A stretch of 64,000 nt of DNA, taken from assembly GCA_036782755.1 (NCBI GenBank), contig DAIPYL010000001.1, forward strand, positions 1-64,000. Direction: 5' to 3'. Origin of the DNA: Jeotgalicoccus sp036782755 (GTDB taxonomy: Bacteria; Bacillota; Bacilli; Staphylococcales; Salinicoccaceae). This document shows positions 8,215 to 17,692 of this stretch, in pieces; position 1 is the first letter of the stretch; each line of letters starts with the position of its first letter. The position numbers and the translations under genes are program-made. The notes below the pieces were generated by a model, which was not told the DNA's origin, made no database searches, and saw nothing but the letters and a program-made list of their open reading frames with translations.

Positions 8215-9966
8215 TTGAGAATACCCGAGGAAACCATAGCTAAAATAAAAAACGAGACCGACATTACCGAGCTAGTGGCAAGTTATATTAAACTTGAACG
8301 GCGAGGACGGAACTATGTTGGTCTCTGTCCGTTTCACGATGAAAAAACGCCTTCCTTTTCCGTCAGCCCGGAAAAACAGATTGCACACTGTTTCGGCTGT
8401 AAGAAAGGCGGTAACGTATTCCAGTTCCTTATGGAAATTGAGAGTATGTCATTCGCTGAAGCGGCTGCCAAACTCGGAGAACCGCTGAATATAAAAATAG
8501 ATACACAAACGAGCAATATCGCAGAAAGCGATATGACTTTTATCCGCATGCACGAATACATGACAGGGCTTTACCACCAGCTCCTTGTCAATACCAATGA
8601 AGGTGAAAAAGCGCTTCAGTACTTGCTGAACCGGGGATTTCCAATGGATCTGATCCGCTCGGAACAAATCGGATATGCACCGGATATGTCGAAATTTGCG
8701 ACAAACGCGCTGCTCGAGCAGGGCTATAACGAAGAAACTGCATATCAGGCAGGACTTGTCTCGAGAAACGAAGAAAACTTCTCATACTACGACCGTTTTG
8801 TCGGACGTATTATGATTCCAATTAAAAATCATCAGGGTCATCTTGTCGGCTATACCGCGAGAAGTATTGACGGCAGTGAACCGAAATATTTAAATACGCC
8901 GGAAACAGAAATTTTTAAGAAACGCGAACTGTTCTTCAATCTGTACGATGCAAGAAAACACGTCAGAAAACTCGATAATATTATTTTAATGGAAGGACAT
9001 CTCGATGTTCTGAAAGTTAAAACGACGAAAGTAAAACATATCGTCGCAACGATGGGAACAGAACTCAGTCAGGAGAACTTAAACCTGCTGGAAAGATTGT
9101 CTTCAAACGCAACTATTATGTTTGACGGAGACTCAGCCGGGCGCAATGCCACGCTTAAAGTAGGGGATACTCTCCTGAAACGCGGGCTGAATGTATACGT
9201 CCAGAAAATCCCTGATAAAATGGATCCGGATGAATATATTGAGACGTTCGGAAGAGAGAAGTTCGAACAGTTTATCGCTGATGAACAGCAGCATTATCTT
9301 CACTTTAAAGCGGAAGTCCTCCGTCACGAAGCAAAAGAAAATGATATGAAATTAACGCAGCACTTAAATACGCTGGCAAGCGATCTTCAGTTTGTCAGCG
9401 ATCACTTAACAGCTGAACGGCTGGTCGTTACAATCAGTTCCATATTCGGTGTTGATAAACAGGCGTTATCGGGTATTATTCCGGAACCTGTCAGACAGCA
9501 GCCACAATATGATGTACCGGAACCGGTTCGTCAGCAGCTGTCTCTCCGACAGAAAAAAGAGCGCTATCTGACGAAACTGATGATGGCAAACCGCGACTAT
9601 CTGCTTGAGTATAAGGATACGCTCGATGAGAATGTCTTAACTTACCTTCCTTATTATGATATAATAAGAGGACTTTGTGCTTATTTTGAGGCGCATAAAG
9701 AATTCGATATTTCGATGGCCCTTAACTATCTTGATCCTGCACTGACGGACACGCTGATAGAACTCGACGGTATGTCGATTCATGAAGATGTCTCACATAG
9801 TGAAATAAATGATTATCTTGAAGATTTAAGTGGTATAAGAAATAGTGAATACGAAAAACAGGAATTATACCGCAGATTGGAAATTGCGGAACGGGAAAAT
9901 GATATGGAACTGCAGATTAAGCTGACTCAGAAGCTGATTGAGCTTAATCGGATACACAAAATGTAG
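8215..9966 (+). CDS. dnaG: DNA primase
   Basis: RNA-primer synthase of the replisome, 583 residues. The N-terminal CHC2 zinc-binding domain has CPFH and CFGC (about residues 40-65). The Toprim core includes LMEGHLDVL and MFDGDSAGRNA. A C-terminal helicase-binding region follows. It starts with TTG at 8215 after GAGGGTGA, and the N-terminus MRIPEETIAKIK matches the family. It belongs to the conserved dnaG-sigA macromolecular-synthesis operon. Confidence 0.96.
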   Translation: MRIPEETIAKIKNETDITELVASYIKLERRGRNYVGLCPFHDEKTPSFSVSPEKQIAHCFGCKKGGNVFQFLMEIESMSFAEAAAKLGEPLNIKIDTQTSNIAESDMTFIRMHEYMTGLYHQLLVNTNEGEKALQYLLNRGFPMDLIRSEQIGYAPDMSKFATNALLEQGYNEETAYQAGLVSRNEENFSYYDRFVGRIMIPIKNHQGHLVGYTARSIDGSEPKYLNTPETEIFKKRELFFNLYDARKHVRKLDNIILMEGHLDVLKVKTTKVKHIVATMGTELSQENLNLLERLSSNATIMFDGDSAGRNATLKVGDTLLKRGLNVYVQKIPDKMDPDEYIETFGREKFEQFIADEQQHYLHFKAEVLRHEAKENDMKLTQHLNTLASDLQFVSDHLTAERLVVTISSIFGVDKQALSGIIPEPVRQQPQYDVPEPVRQQLSLRQKKERYLTKLMMANRDYLLEYKDTLDENVLTYLPYYDIIRGLCAYFEAHKEFDISMALNYLDPALTDTLIELDGMSIHEDVSHSEINDYLEDLSGIRNSEYEKQELYRRLEIAERENDMELQIKLTQKLIELNRIHKM

Positions 9967-9992
9967 TTTTTTGATAACTTAGGAGGCACAGT

Positions 9993-11099
9993 ATGGCGAA
10001 GAAAAAAGCAATTACAGCTGAAACGAAAGAAATTGATTTCACAACTGTCGAACAGGCAAAAGCATTCCTGCTGGAAAAAGGGAAAAAAGACGGACAGCTG
10101 TCCCATGAAGAAGTAGCAGATAAACTGGCAAACTTCGAATTGGATTCAGATGCTATGGATGAATTTTTCGACGAATTAAACGAAAATGAAATTCAGATGA
10201 TTAATGAGAAAAACTCAGCTGATACAGATGAAAAACTCGACCTTTCTGATATGAGTGCGCCTCCGGGCGTTAAAATTAACGACCCTGTACGTATGTACCT
10301 GAAGGAAATTGGCCGCGTGGATTTACTGACTGCAGCTGAAGAGGTGGAACTGGCAAAACGTATCGAGCAGGGTGACGATATCGCCAGAAGCCGTCTTGCT
10401 GAAGCAAACCTCCGCCTTGTTGTAAGTATTGCAAAACGCTATGTCGGACGCGGCATGCTTTTCCTCGATTTAATTCAGGAAGGTAACATGGGTCTGATTA
10501 AAGCAGTGGAAAAATTCGACTTTACCAAAGGGTTTAAGTTCTCGACGTACGCAACATGGTGGATCCGTCAGGCGATTACACGTGCTATCGCGGACCAGGC
10601 AAGAACAATCCGTATCCCTGTGCATATGGTCGAAACGATTAACAAATTAATCCGTATTCAGCGTCAGCTGCTGCAGGATTTAGGCCGTGAACCGATACCG
10701 GAAGAAATCGGTGAGGAAATGGACCTGCCTGCTGAAAAAGTACGTGAAATCCTTAAAATTGCACAGGAACCTGTATCTCTAGAAACACCAATCGGTGAAG
10801 AAGACGACAGCCATCTTGGCGACTTTATCGAAGATCAGGAAGCACAGAGCCCGTCAGATCACGCAGCATATGAGCTGTTAAAAGAACAGCTTGAAGACGT
10901 GCTCGACACATTAACTGATCGTGAAGAAAATGTACTCCGTCTTCGTTTCGGACTTGATGACGGCCGCACACGCACACTTGAGGAAGTTGGTAAAGTGTTC
11001 GGTGTTACACGCGAACGTATCAGACAAATCGAAGCAAAAGCACTTCGCAAGCTCAGACATCCGTCAAGAAGCAAGAAATTAAAAGACTTTATGGATTAA
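9993..11099 (+). CDS. rpoD: Primary RNA polymerase sigma factor SigA (RpoD)
   Basis: Housekeeping sigma-70 factor of 368 residues. A region 1.1 segment is followed by region 1.2 (DPVRMYLKEIGRVDLL). Region 2 includes LRLVVSIAKRYVGRGM and YATWWIRQAITRAI. Region 4 carries the helix-turn-helix EEVGKVFGVTRERIRQIEAK. AGGAGG precedes the ATG. It is co-directional with dnaG, 26 nt away. Confidence 0.98.
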   Translation: MAKKKAITAETKEIDFTTVEQAKAFLLEKGKKDGQLSHEEVADKLANFELDSDAMDEFFDELNENEIQMINEKNSADTDEKLDLSDMSAPPGVKINDPVRMYLKEIGRVDLLTAAEEVELAKRIEQGDDIARSRLAEANLRLVVSIAKRYVGRGMLFLDLIQEGNMGLIKAVEKFDFTKGFKFSTYATWWIRQAITRAIADQARTIRIPVHMVETINKLIRIQRQLLQDLGREPIPEEIGEEMDLPAEKVREILKIAQEPVSLETPIGEEDDSHLGDFIEDQEAQSPSDHAAYELLKEQLEDVLDTLTDREENVLRLRFGLDDGRTRTLEEVGKVFGVTRERIRQIEAKALRKLRHPSRSKKLKDFMD

Positions 11100-11125
11100 G
11101 AGTGTAATATTTTCTCAAAATTGTT

Positions 11126-11153
11126 TTGACTTTGACACAATTTGAGATACAAT
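11126..11153 (+). promoter_or_regulatory. SigA-type promoter of cccA
   Basis: TTGACT (11126-11131), a 16-nt spacer and TACAAT (11148-11153) lie 43 nt upstream of the cytochrome c start. The match to consensus is good, but there is no experimental support here. Confidence 0.6.
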
Positions 11154-11195
11154 TATATATGAGATAACATGAATAACAGAAGAGGGGGTAACATA

Positions 11196-11576
11196 ATGAA
11201 TAAAAATCCTATAATTCCATTCTTACTGATTATTTTCTTAGGAATCGGACTTGTGTTCTTACTTTCTGGTTTAGGCGCAACTGACGACGGTGAAGAAGAT
11301 GTAGCAACTGAAGAAGGCACTGAGGAATCAGGCGGCGGCGAAGAAGCTTCAAGCGGCGACGTTGATGCAGAAGGAATCGCTCGCGATAACTGTGCTTCAT
11401 GTCACGGACAAGACTTCAGCGGCGGAATGGGTCCTGCATTAGCTGGAACTAGTCTTGATGAAGAAGGTTTCACGTCAATCGTACGTGAAGGGCAAGGTTC
11501 AATGCCAGCATTCTCGGCAGATCAGATTGCTGATGAAGAACTTACAGCTCTATACCAGTTTTTCTCTGAACAATAA
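11196..11576 (+). CDS. cccA: Membrane-anchored cytochrome c (c550/c551 type)
   Basis: Small respiratory cytochrome c of 126 residues. One N-terminal membrane segment (about residues 5-28) is followed by a highly acidic Glu/Gly/Ser linker. The haem domain has CASCH and a distal methionine in GSMPAF. The ATG at 11196 follows AGAGGGGGTAACATA; an earlier start at 11169 lacks a site of this quality. cccA follows sigA in Bacillus too. With the Sco1 chaperone it indicates an aerobic chain with a CuA-type oxidase. Confidence 0.93.
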   Translation: MNKNPIIPFLLIIFLGIGLVFLLSGLGATDDGEEDVATEEGTEESGGGEEASSGDVDAEGIARDNCASCHGQDFSGGMGPALAGTSLDEEGFTSIVREGQGSMPAFSADQIADEELTALYQFFSEQ

Positions 11577-11587
11577 TTATTTTTTAA

Positions 11588-11619
11588 AAAGACTCTCAAT
11601 GCCGGGAGTCTTTTTTTTA
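11588..11619 (+). terminator. cccA terminator
   Basis: The stem AGACTC/GAGTCT is followed by a run of eight Ts directly after cccA and before trmK. Confidence 0.85.
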
Positions 11620-11635
11620 ATACAGGAGTGAGGAA

Positions 11636-12328
11636 ATGTTAAATCAAAGACTTAAGACAGTATCAGATTATATTATTGGAGACGCACTCGTAGATATCGG
11701 TTCCGACCATGCATATTTACCGATTTATGCTGTTGATAAAAAGATTATAAAAAAAGCAATATGCGGTGAAATAGCGAGAGGACCTTATGATTCTTCAGTT
11801 AAAAACGTACAGCAGAATAAACTGTCCGAAGTTATTAAAATCAGACTGGGTGACGGCTTATCTGTGCTCCGCAGCATGGATGATGTTGATACGATTACAA
11901 TTTGCGGAATGGGCGGACCTCTAATTGCCGAAATTATCGAAGAAGGTATGCAGTTTGTACACGGCAAGCCGCGTTTTATCGCGCAGGCAAATACTTATCC
12001 TTATCCCATTCGTAAAATAATGGCTGAACATGGTTATAAAATTACAGAAGAACTGCAGTTAAGAGACGGACCGTATTTCTATGATATTTTAGTTTTTGAT
12101 TATTCGGAGGAACCTGTTGAGTACAGCGAAGCCGAACTGCGTTTCGGACCTGTAAATATTGAAAAGAGAGAACCGGTGTTTATCGGCCAGCTTGAACGTG
12201 AAAAGAGTCATATAGAAAAAATATTGAATGGTATCAACGATAGAGAGAAGAATATAGATAAAGTCACGAGACTTGAATCTAATCTTAAATATGTCGATGA
12301 GGTGCTGGAGAATGTTAAAGATAAGTAA
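11636..12328 (+). CDS. trmK: tRNA (adenine(22)-N1)-methyltransferase TrmK
   Basis: SAM-dependent methyltransferase modifying A22 of tRNA (COG2384, YqfN). It has 230 residues. The SAM motif DIGSDHAYLPI is at about residues 21-31, and ICGMGGPLIAEII is the second core motif. A C-terminal coiled segment follows. AGGAGTGAGGAA precedes the ATG. Its 3' end overlaps the NIF3-like gene by 17 nt, suggesting coupling. Confidence 0.94.
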   Translation: MLNQRLKTVSDYIIGDALVDIGSDHAYLPIYAVDKKIIKKAICGEIARGPYDSSVKNVQQNKLSEVIKIRLGDGLSVLRSMDDVDTITICGMGGPLIAEIIEEGMQFVHGKPRFIAQANTYPYPIRKIMAEHGYKITEELQLRDGPYFYDILVFDYSEEPVEYSEAELRFGPVNIEKREPVFIGQLEREKSHIEKILNGINDREKNIDKVTRLESNLKYVDEVLENVKDK

Positions 12329-13391
12329 TCTCTTAAAACAGCTGAACGGAATTGCTCCGTTCCCGGACAGTGAAAAATGGGATAATACCGGCCTGCTGGT
12401 CGGTGACGAAGAAGACGCGGTGACAGGTATTATTACCGCACTCGACTGCAGTGAAGCTACTGTAGACGAAGCTGTAATGCAGAATGCGAATGTCATTATC
12501 AGTCATCATCCGTTAATCTTCCCTGATATTTCAAAAGTGGTGAACGAAGGACCCGGAGCAGTTATACGCAAACTGATTAAAAATGATATTAATCTGATTG
12601 CGATGCATACGAACCTGGATCATCAGAAAGATGGAGTCAGCCATATGATTGCGAAAGCACTCGGCTATCCTGAAACTGAAATACTGCTGCCGCAAAAAGG
12701 GAACTTCAAAAAACTCAGAGTAAATATAAATACTGAGGATAAAGAGGAGTTTAAAGAAAAGCTGCTGAAAAATGCACCGGTTGGTGATATGGGAGATTAT
12801 ACAGAAGTCAGTTATGAATATAAAGTGCACGGCCAGTTTAAACCTGAAGCAGCGGCGAATCCAACTATCGGCGAATCAGGAAAACTCGAATACGTGGATG
12901 AATATGTAATTGAATGTATTTTTGACGGCAGAGACCAGAATGCTGTTACCGATGCAGTCAGAAAATTTCATCCGTATGAGGAACCCGCGTACGATATTTA
13001 CAGTCTCGACAGAAAAGCTGACACAGGTCTCGGTGTCACATTCGAATACGGTGATACACTCGATTCGCTGGTTAAGCTGATAGAGACAAAAACAGGACTT
13101 AAAACGGTAAATGTTGTGAAGGCAGACGACCGGATTATTAAAACAGCTGCAATTATCGGCGGTTCAGGGATGAGCTATGCCGATGCTGCGTTTAAGAGCG
13201 GTGCAGATGTTCTGATTACCGGTGATGTGAAGTATCATGAAGCGTATGATGCTAAACAAGCCGGACAGAATATTATCGATGCGGGACATTATCTGGAAAT
13301 ATTAATGACAGAAGGTCTTGCTGAACTGATTGAAGGACAAATTGATGTCCCTGTCAGCGCATCAAAAGTTTCAACAAATCCATTTGAGTAA
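12312..13391 (+). CDS. NIF3/DUF34-family metal-binding protein (YqfO type)
   Basis: NIF3-like protein of 359 residues with a probable dinuclear metal site and a PII-like insert in the middle (about residues 130-235), as in Bacillus YqfO. Conserved metal motifs include ISHHPLIF and HTNLDH near the N-terminus and GDVKYHEAYDAK and DAGHYLEI near the C-terminus. The ATG at 12312 lies inside the end of trmK, 7 nt after GAGGTG. The biochemical role of the family is unsettled. Confidence 0.93.
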   Translation: MLKISNLLKQLNGIAPFPDSEKWDNTGLLVGDEEDAVTGIITALDCSEATVDEAVMQNANVIISHHPLIFPDISKVVNEGPGAVIRKLIKNDINLIAMHTNLDHQKDGVSHMIAKALGYPETEILLPQKGNFKKLRVNINTEDKEEFKEKLLKNAPVGDMGDYTEVSYEYKVHGQFKPEAAANPTIGESGKLEYVDEYVIECIFDGRDQNAVTDAVRKFHPYEEPAYDIYSLDRKADTGLGVTFEYGDTLDSLVKLIETKTGLKTVNVVKADDRIIKTAAIIGGSGMSYADAAFKSGADVLITGDVKYHEAYDAKQAGQNIIDAGHYLEILMTEGLAELIEGQIDVPVSASKVSTNPFE

Positions 13392-13394
13392 ATA

Positions 13395-13436
13395 AAAAAG
13401 CTGCGGAACCTGAATTTCAGATTCCGCAGTCTTTTT
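13395..13436. terminator. Bidirectional terminator between the NIF3 gene and ispH
   Basis: The stem ACTGCGGAA/TTCCGCAGT (with one wobble) is flanked by A-runs on the left and T-runs on the right. It separates two convergent genes only 45 nt apart. Confidence 0.85.
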
Positions 13437-14399
13437 TTATTCCATTACCTTAACAGGTTCAGGGTTTTTAATTTTCGGTAAGATTTTAGCCATCGGGACT
13501 GAAGACTTCGGTGCAGTCTGCTGTTCGATGTTGTAGTTCTTAATATACGTAATTACTTCTTTAACAATTGGTGTCGGAGTAGAAGCACCTGCAGTAACTG
13601 CAACTTTTTCAACGCCTTCCAGCCATTCGTTTTTCAGATCATTTAATGAACTGATACGGTAAGCATTCGTATGTGCAATTTCTTTTGACACCTGAGTCAG
13701 GCGGTTTGAGTTATTACTCTTCGGATCGCCAACTACGATTAACAGATCAGCTTCGCCTGCCTGTTCAGCAACAGCTTCCTGTCTGACCTGAGTTGCAAGA
13801 CAGATTTCCTTATGCACTTCGATGTGCGGGAACTGAACTTTAAGCTCATCCATAATATGGCTGACATCCCACTGGCTCATCGTCGTCTGGTTAGTCACGA
13901 TGAGTTTCTTATCTGAGAGATATTCAGGCAGAGCTGCAACATCTTCCAGTGTTTCGATTAAATGAACGTGGTCGGGTGCAACACCGATAGCACCTTCCGG
14001 TTCAGGATGCTCTTTTTTACCGATGTAAATAACATCGTAGTCATCTGCAGTTTTTTCCCTGATCAGATCGTGCGTGAATTCCACGTCAGGACAAGTTGCA
14101 TCGATGCAGACGAGTCCTTTTTCTTTAGCACGTGCTTTTACCTGCGGTGAAACACCGTGTGCTGTAAAGATTACCGTACCGCTTTCAATCTGTTCGAGGA
14201 TTTCCAGACGGTTTGGACCGTCGAGTGTGATAATGCCTTCTTCTTCAAACGCATCTGTCACGTGTTTATTGTGTACAATCATACCTAAAATATATATAGG
14301 ACGCGGCAGTGACTGGTCGAGTGAAGCATTGCGCGCAATCACCATTGCATCGACAACACCGTAACAGTAACCGCGCGGTGAGATTTTTATAATATCCAT
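13437..14399 (-). CDS. ispH: 4-hydroxy-3-methylbut-2-enyl diphosphate reductase IspH
   Basis: Last enzyme of the MEP isoprenoid pathway, reducing HMBPP to IPP and DMAPP with a 4Fe-4S cluster. It has 320 residues. Cluster cysteines lie in PRGYCYGV (about residue 12), DATCPDV (about 97) and EICLATQ (about 200). The AHG and TTMSQ motifs are present. AAGGAGG precedes the ATG. Its presence with ispG and dxs in this window shows a MEP pathway. Confidence 0.96.
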   Translation of the reverse strand: MDIIKISPRGYCYGVVDAMVIARNASLDQSLPRPIYILGMIVHNKHVTDAFEEEGIITLDGPNRLEILEQIESGTVIFTAHGVSPQVKARAKEKGLVCIDATCPDVEFTHDLIREKTADDYDVIYIGKKEHPEPEGAIGVAPDHVHLIETLEDVAALPEYLSDKKLIVTNQTTMSQWDVSHIMDELKVQFPHIEVHKEICLATQVRQEAVAEQAGEADLLIVVGDPKSNNSNRLTQVSKEIAHTNAYRISSLNDLKNEWLEGVEKVAVTAGASTPTPIVKEVITYIKNYNIEQQTAPKSSVPMAKILPKIKNPEPVKVME

Positions 14400-14540
14400 A
14401 AGTAGAACTCCTCCTTACATTTGATTATACTTAATTTTACGAGATATTCAAATCATCCAAATGGCTGAACGATTATTATAGCGTAAATATGCATTTTTAG
14501 TTATAATTGATGAGGAGTTTGAAAGGGACAGGTGACATAT

Positions 14541-15878
14541 ATGTCAAATGCATTTAAAAGATTTGAATTTAACAATACAATGCTCGATGCAATAGAGCGA
14601 GTCGGATTTACACATCCGACAATGGTACAGGAGCGCGTAATACCGCGTATCTTAAAAGGCAGCAACGTAGTTGCACAGTCGGCAACAGGCAGCGGGAAGA
14701 GCCATGCCTTTTTACTGCCGCTGATTTACAATATCGACGGAGAACAGAAGACGCCTCAGGTAATTGTGATGGCGCCGACGAGAGAACTTGCCAAACAGCT
14801 AGAAGGTATGGCTAAGAAAGTTCTTGAGTCATACGAAGATATTAACTGCCGTGCATTCATCGGCGGAACAGAAATGAAACGCGACGAAGAACGTGCGCGT
14901 CAGAATCCCCAGCTCGTAATCGGTACGCCGACACGAATTAAAGATTTAATCGATAATCAGGCCCTTGATATTCACGCAGCAAAAACTATCGTAATCGATG
15001 AAGCAGACCTGATGGTTGATCTCGGCTTTATGGCTGATGTCGATTATATATCGAACCGCATTTCGACAGCAAGCCAGTTTCTGGTGTTTTCTGCCACTAT
15101 CCCTGAACCGTTAAAACACTTTATGGAAAAATACATTGGCGAGACTGAGGTTATCGTAATTGATACGCCGCTTAACAAAGCGTCTATTCATTACAGCCTT
15201 GTGCCTGTTAAAGGATCAAGCAGATTAGAAAAGACTCTTGAGCTTACTAAAAATATTACTCCGTACATCGGTTTAATTTTTGCCAATTCACGTGAACGTG
15301 CCGATGAATTATTTGCTTACTTAAAAGAAGCAGGAATTAATGTCGGGTTATTCCACGGCGGACTCAAGCCCCGTGAACGGACTCAGGAAATTAAAAAGAT
15401 TGAAAATCTGGATTATCACTGGGTGGTTGCAAGCGACCTTGCAGCACGCGGACTTGATTTTGACGGCGCATCTCATGTGATTAACTACGATATTCCAAAA
15501 CAGATTGAATTCTTTACGCACAGAGTAGGGCGTGTCGGACGCGGAACATACAGCGGTGTCGCAATTACACTTTACGAACCGAGTGAAGAAAATGAAATCG
15601 ATGCGCTTGAAAGCAAAGGATATGTATTCAACCATGAAGATATCCGCGGCGGCGAACTGAAAGAAATTAAAGACCGTACAATGCGTACAGGCAGAAACAA
15701 ACGCTCGAAGACTAACAAGACACAGAACTACAAAGTACGCAGTCCTAAAAAAGTGAAACCGGGCTACAAGAAGAAAATCAAGTTCCAGAAAGAAGAACTT
15801 GAACGCCAGGAACGCAGACGCTACGCGAAAGCGAAATCACGCAACGAGAAGAAAAGAAATAAAAAAGACAATAAGTAG
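14541..15878 (+). CDS. cshB: DEAD-box RNA helicase CshB
   Basis: ATP-dependent RNA helicase of 445 residues; family members act in cold adaptation, ribosome assembly and mRNA turnover. Motifs are QSATGSGKS (I), PTREL (Ia), DEAD (II), SAT (III) and HRVGRVGRG (VI). The last 70 residues are strongly basic. I chose ATG 14541 after AGGTGA rather than the upstream GTG at 14532. Its position beside nfo matches Bacillus yqfR/cshB. Confidence 0.94.
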   Translation: MSNAFKRFEFNNTMLDAIERVGFTHPTMVQERVIPRILKGSNVVAQSATGSGKSHAFLLPLIYNIDGEQKTPQVIVMAPTRELAKQLEGMAKKVLESYEDINCRAFIGGTEMKRDEERARQNPQLVIGTPTRIKDLIDNQALDIHAAKTIVIDEADLMVDLGFMADVDYISNRISTASQFLVFSATIPEPLKHFMEKYIGETEVIVIDTPLNKASIHYSLVPVKGSSRLEKTLELTKNITPYIGLIFANSRERADELFAYLKEAGINVGLFHGGLKPRERTQEIKKIENLDYHWVVASDLAARGLDFDGASHVINYDIPKQIEFFTHRVGRVGRGTYSGVAITLYEPSEENEIDALESKGYVFNHEDIRGGELKEIKDRTMRTGRNKRSKTNKTQNYKVRSPKKVKPGYKKKIKFQKEELERQERRRYAKAKSRNEKKRNKKDNK

Positions 15879-15890
15879 AGGTTGATATAA

Positions 15891-16796
15891 ATGTTATTGG
15901 GATCACATGTTTCGATGAGCGGTAAAAATATGCTGGAGGAGTCGGTGACGACTGCAGCAGGTTATGGCGCATCTACATTTATGATTTATACCGGTGCGCC
16001 GCAAAATACGCGCCGCAAAAAAATTGAAGATCTGAATATCGAAAAAGGGCAGCAGGCAATGGCGGAACTCGGTATTAAGAATTTTGTCGTCCATGCTCCT
16101 TATATTATTAATATCGCAAATACTCAAAAAGATCATGTATTTAATTTAGGTGTCGACTTCCTGCAGGAAGAAATCGTCCGTACTGAAGCACTTGGTGCAA
16201 AACAGATTGTTCTTCACCCCGGCGCGCACGTCGGTGCCGGCAGCGAAGCAGGGATTAAACAGATTGTTAAAGGTCTTAACGAAGTGCTTACGAACGACAA
16301 CGATGTTCAGATTGCGCTTGAAACGATGGCAGGTAAAGGTTCTGAAATCGGCCGTACATTTGATGAAATTGCACATATTATGGACGGCGTAACGAACAAC
16401 GAACGTCTGAGTGTAACATTTGATACATGTCACGTTCACGATGCAGGTTACGATATTAAAAACGATTTTGACGGCGTGTTAAATGAGTTTGATAAAATCG
16501 TCGGCATTGACCGTATTAAGATTCTTCATATGAACGATTCTAAAAACCCTGCAGGCGCGCATAAAGACAGACATGAAAACTTCGGCTTCGGCCACATCGG
16601 GTTCGATGCACTGAATTACATCATTAACCATCCGGAATTTACCGACGTTCCAAAAATATTAGAAACTCCATTCGTCGGTCCGGATAAGAAAAATCGTGTT
16701 GCACCATACAAGCACGAAATTGAAATGATTAAATCCGGTGAATTCGATCCTGGCTTATTAGTTAAAATTAATCCTGATGTATCAGAATTAGCATAG
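15891..16796 (+). CDS. nfo: Endonuclease IV (AP endonuclease)
   Basis: Zinc-dependent apurinic/apyrimidinic endonuclease of base excision repair, 301 residues. Family motifs include LGSHVSMSG at the N-terminus, LHPGAHVG, ETMAGKG, DTCHVHDAGYD, MNDSKNPAGAHKDRH and ETPF, which together supply the three-metal site. It lies 12 nt after cshB and is probably cotranscribed with it. Confidence 0.97.
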   Translation: MLLGSHVSMSGKNMLEESVTTAAGYGASTFMIYTGAPQNTRRKKIEDLNIEKGQQAMAELGIKNFVVHAPYIINIANTQKDHVFNLGVDFLQEEIVRTEALGAKQIVLHPGAHVGAGSEAGIKQIVKGLNEVLTNDNDVQIALETMAGKGSEIGRTFDEIAHIMDGVTNNERLSVTFDTCHVHDAGYDIKNDFDGVLNEFDKIVGIDRIKILHMNDSKNPAGAHKDRHENFGFGHIGFDALNYIINHPEFTDVPKILETPFVGPDKKNRVAPYKHEIEMIKSGEFDPGLLVKINPDVSELA

Positions 16797-16803
16797 TTAA
16801 ATT

Positions 16804-16836
16804 CAACGGGCACCTCGAGAGAGGTGCCCGTTTTCG
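16804..16836 (+). terminator. nfo terminator
   Basis: The perfect stem ACGGGCACCTC/GAGGTGCCCGT is followed by TTT. It closes the cshB-nfo unit ahead of the zinc operon promoter. Confidence 0.85.
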
Positions 16837-16877
16837 TAATCATTCCTATTTACAAAACGTAATGATTCCTGTAAAAT
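16834..16877 (+). promoter_or_regulatory. Zinc operon promoter with two Zur-box-like sites
   Basis: TTTACA (16849-16854), 17 nt and TAAAAT (16872-16877) form a good SigA promoter. Two copies of a Zur-box core flank and overlap it: TCGTAATCATTCC at 16834 and ACGTAATGATTCC at 16857. Both match the CGTAATNATT half of the Firmicutes Zur consensus. Since zur is the last gene of this operon, zinc-dependent autorepression is likely. Confidence 0.75.
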
Positions 16878-16909
16878 ATATGTGGACATAATTAAAAGGA
16901 GTCTTGTTA

Positions 16910-17692
16910 ATGGCTGTGCCTGTATTTGAAATAAAAGACGTAACATATGAATATAAAGATAAACTGGAAGCGACACCCGCGCTGCAGAATATTTCTTTTT
17001 CTATTAACAAAGGAGAATTTTTAGCGATTGTCGGACCGAATGGTTCCGGGAAATCAACGCTGCTTAAATTAATACTCGGTGTATATAAGCTGCAGCAGGG
17101 CAACATTCTGATTAACGGCAAAAGCCGCAAGTCATTTAATGCCTGGCAGGAAATCGGCTATGTATCTCAAAAAGCCGCAGCTCATGCGAAAGGCTTTCCG
17201 GCTACTGTTAAAGAAGTGGTGCTGAGCGGGCTGACTAAAGAAAAAGGGCTGTTTAAAAGATTTACAAAAAAAGATAATGAACAGCTCGATAAAATATTAA
17301 AACTGCTCGATATTGAGCATATTAAACATCAGAACGTTTCAAATCTGTCCGGGGGTCAGGCTCAGCGTGTATTTATCGCACGGGCACTGATTAACGAACC
17401 ATCAATTTTAGTGCTGGATGAACCGACAGAAGGAATCGACAGCAAGCACGTTAAAGATTTTTACAACGTACTTTTAAAATTAAAAGAACAGAATGTAACG
17501 ATTCTGCTCGTGACACATGATATCGGAGTTGTTGTTGATTTTGCAGATAAAGTGGCATGTCTGAACGAACATCTCCATTTCCACGGTACGAATACAGAAT
17601 TCCAAAATCTCGGTGAAGCAGAGCTGTCTAAAATATACGGTTTTCCGCTGCAGCTCGTATCGCACAACCACCAGAGGGAGTGCTGTAAATGA
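16910..17692 (+). CDS. znuC: Zinc ABC transporter ATP-binding protein
   Basis: ATPase subunit of a metal-type ABC importer, 260 residues. Walker A is GPNGSGKS (about residues 43-50), the signature is NLSGGQAQRV, Walker B is ILVLDEPTEG, and the H-loop is LVTHD. The ATG at 16910 follows AAAGGAG with good spacing. The stop overlaps the permease start as ATGA. Zinc is assigned from the linked zur gene and Zur-like boxes; manganese cannot be excluded from the subunit alone. No binding-protein gene is present in the cluster. Confidence 0.92.
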   Translation: MAVPVFEIKDVTYEYKDKLEATPALQNISFSINKGEFLAIVGPNGSGKSTLLKLILGVYKLQQGNILINGKSRKSFNAWQEIGYVSQKAAAHAKGFPATVKEVVLSGLTKEKGLFKRFTKKDNEQLDKILKLLDIEHIKHQNVSNLSGGQAQRVFIARALINEPSILVLDEPTEGIDSKHVKDFYNVLLKLKEQNVTILLVTHDIGVVVDFADKVACLNEHLHFHGTNTEFQNLGEAELSKIYGFPLQLVSHNHQRECCK

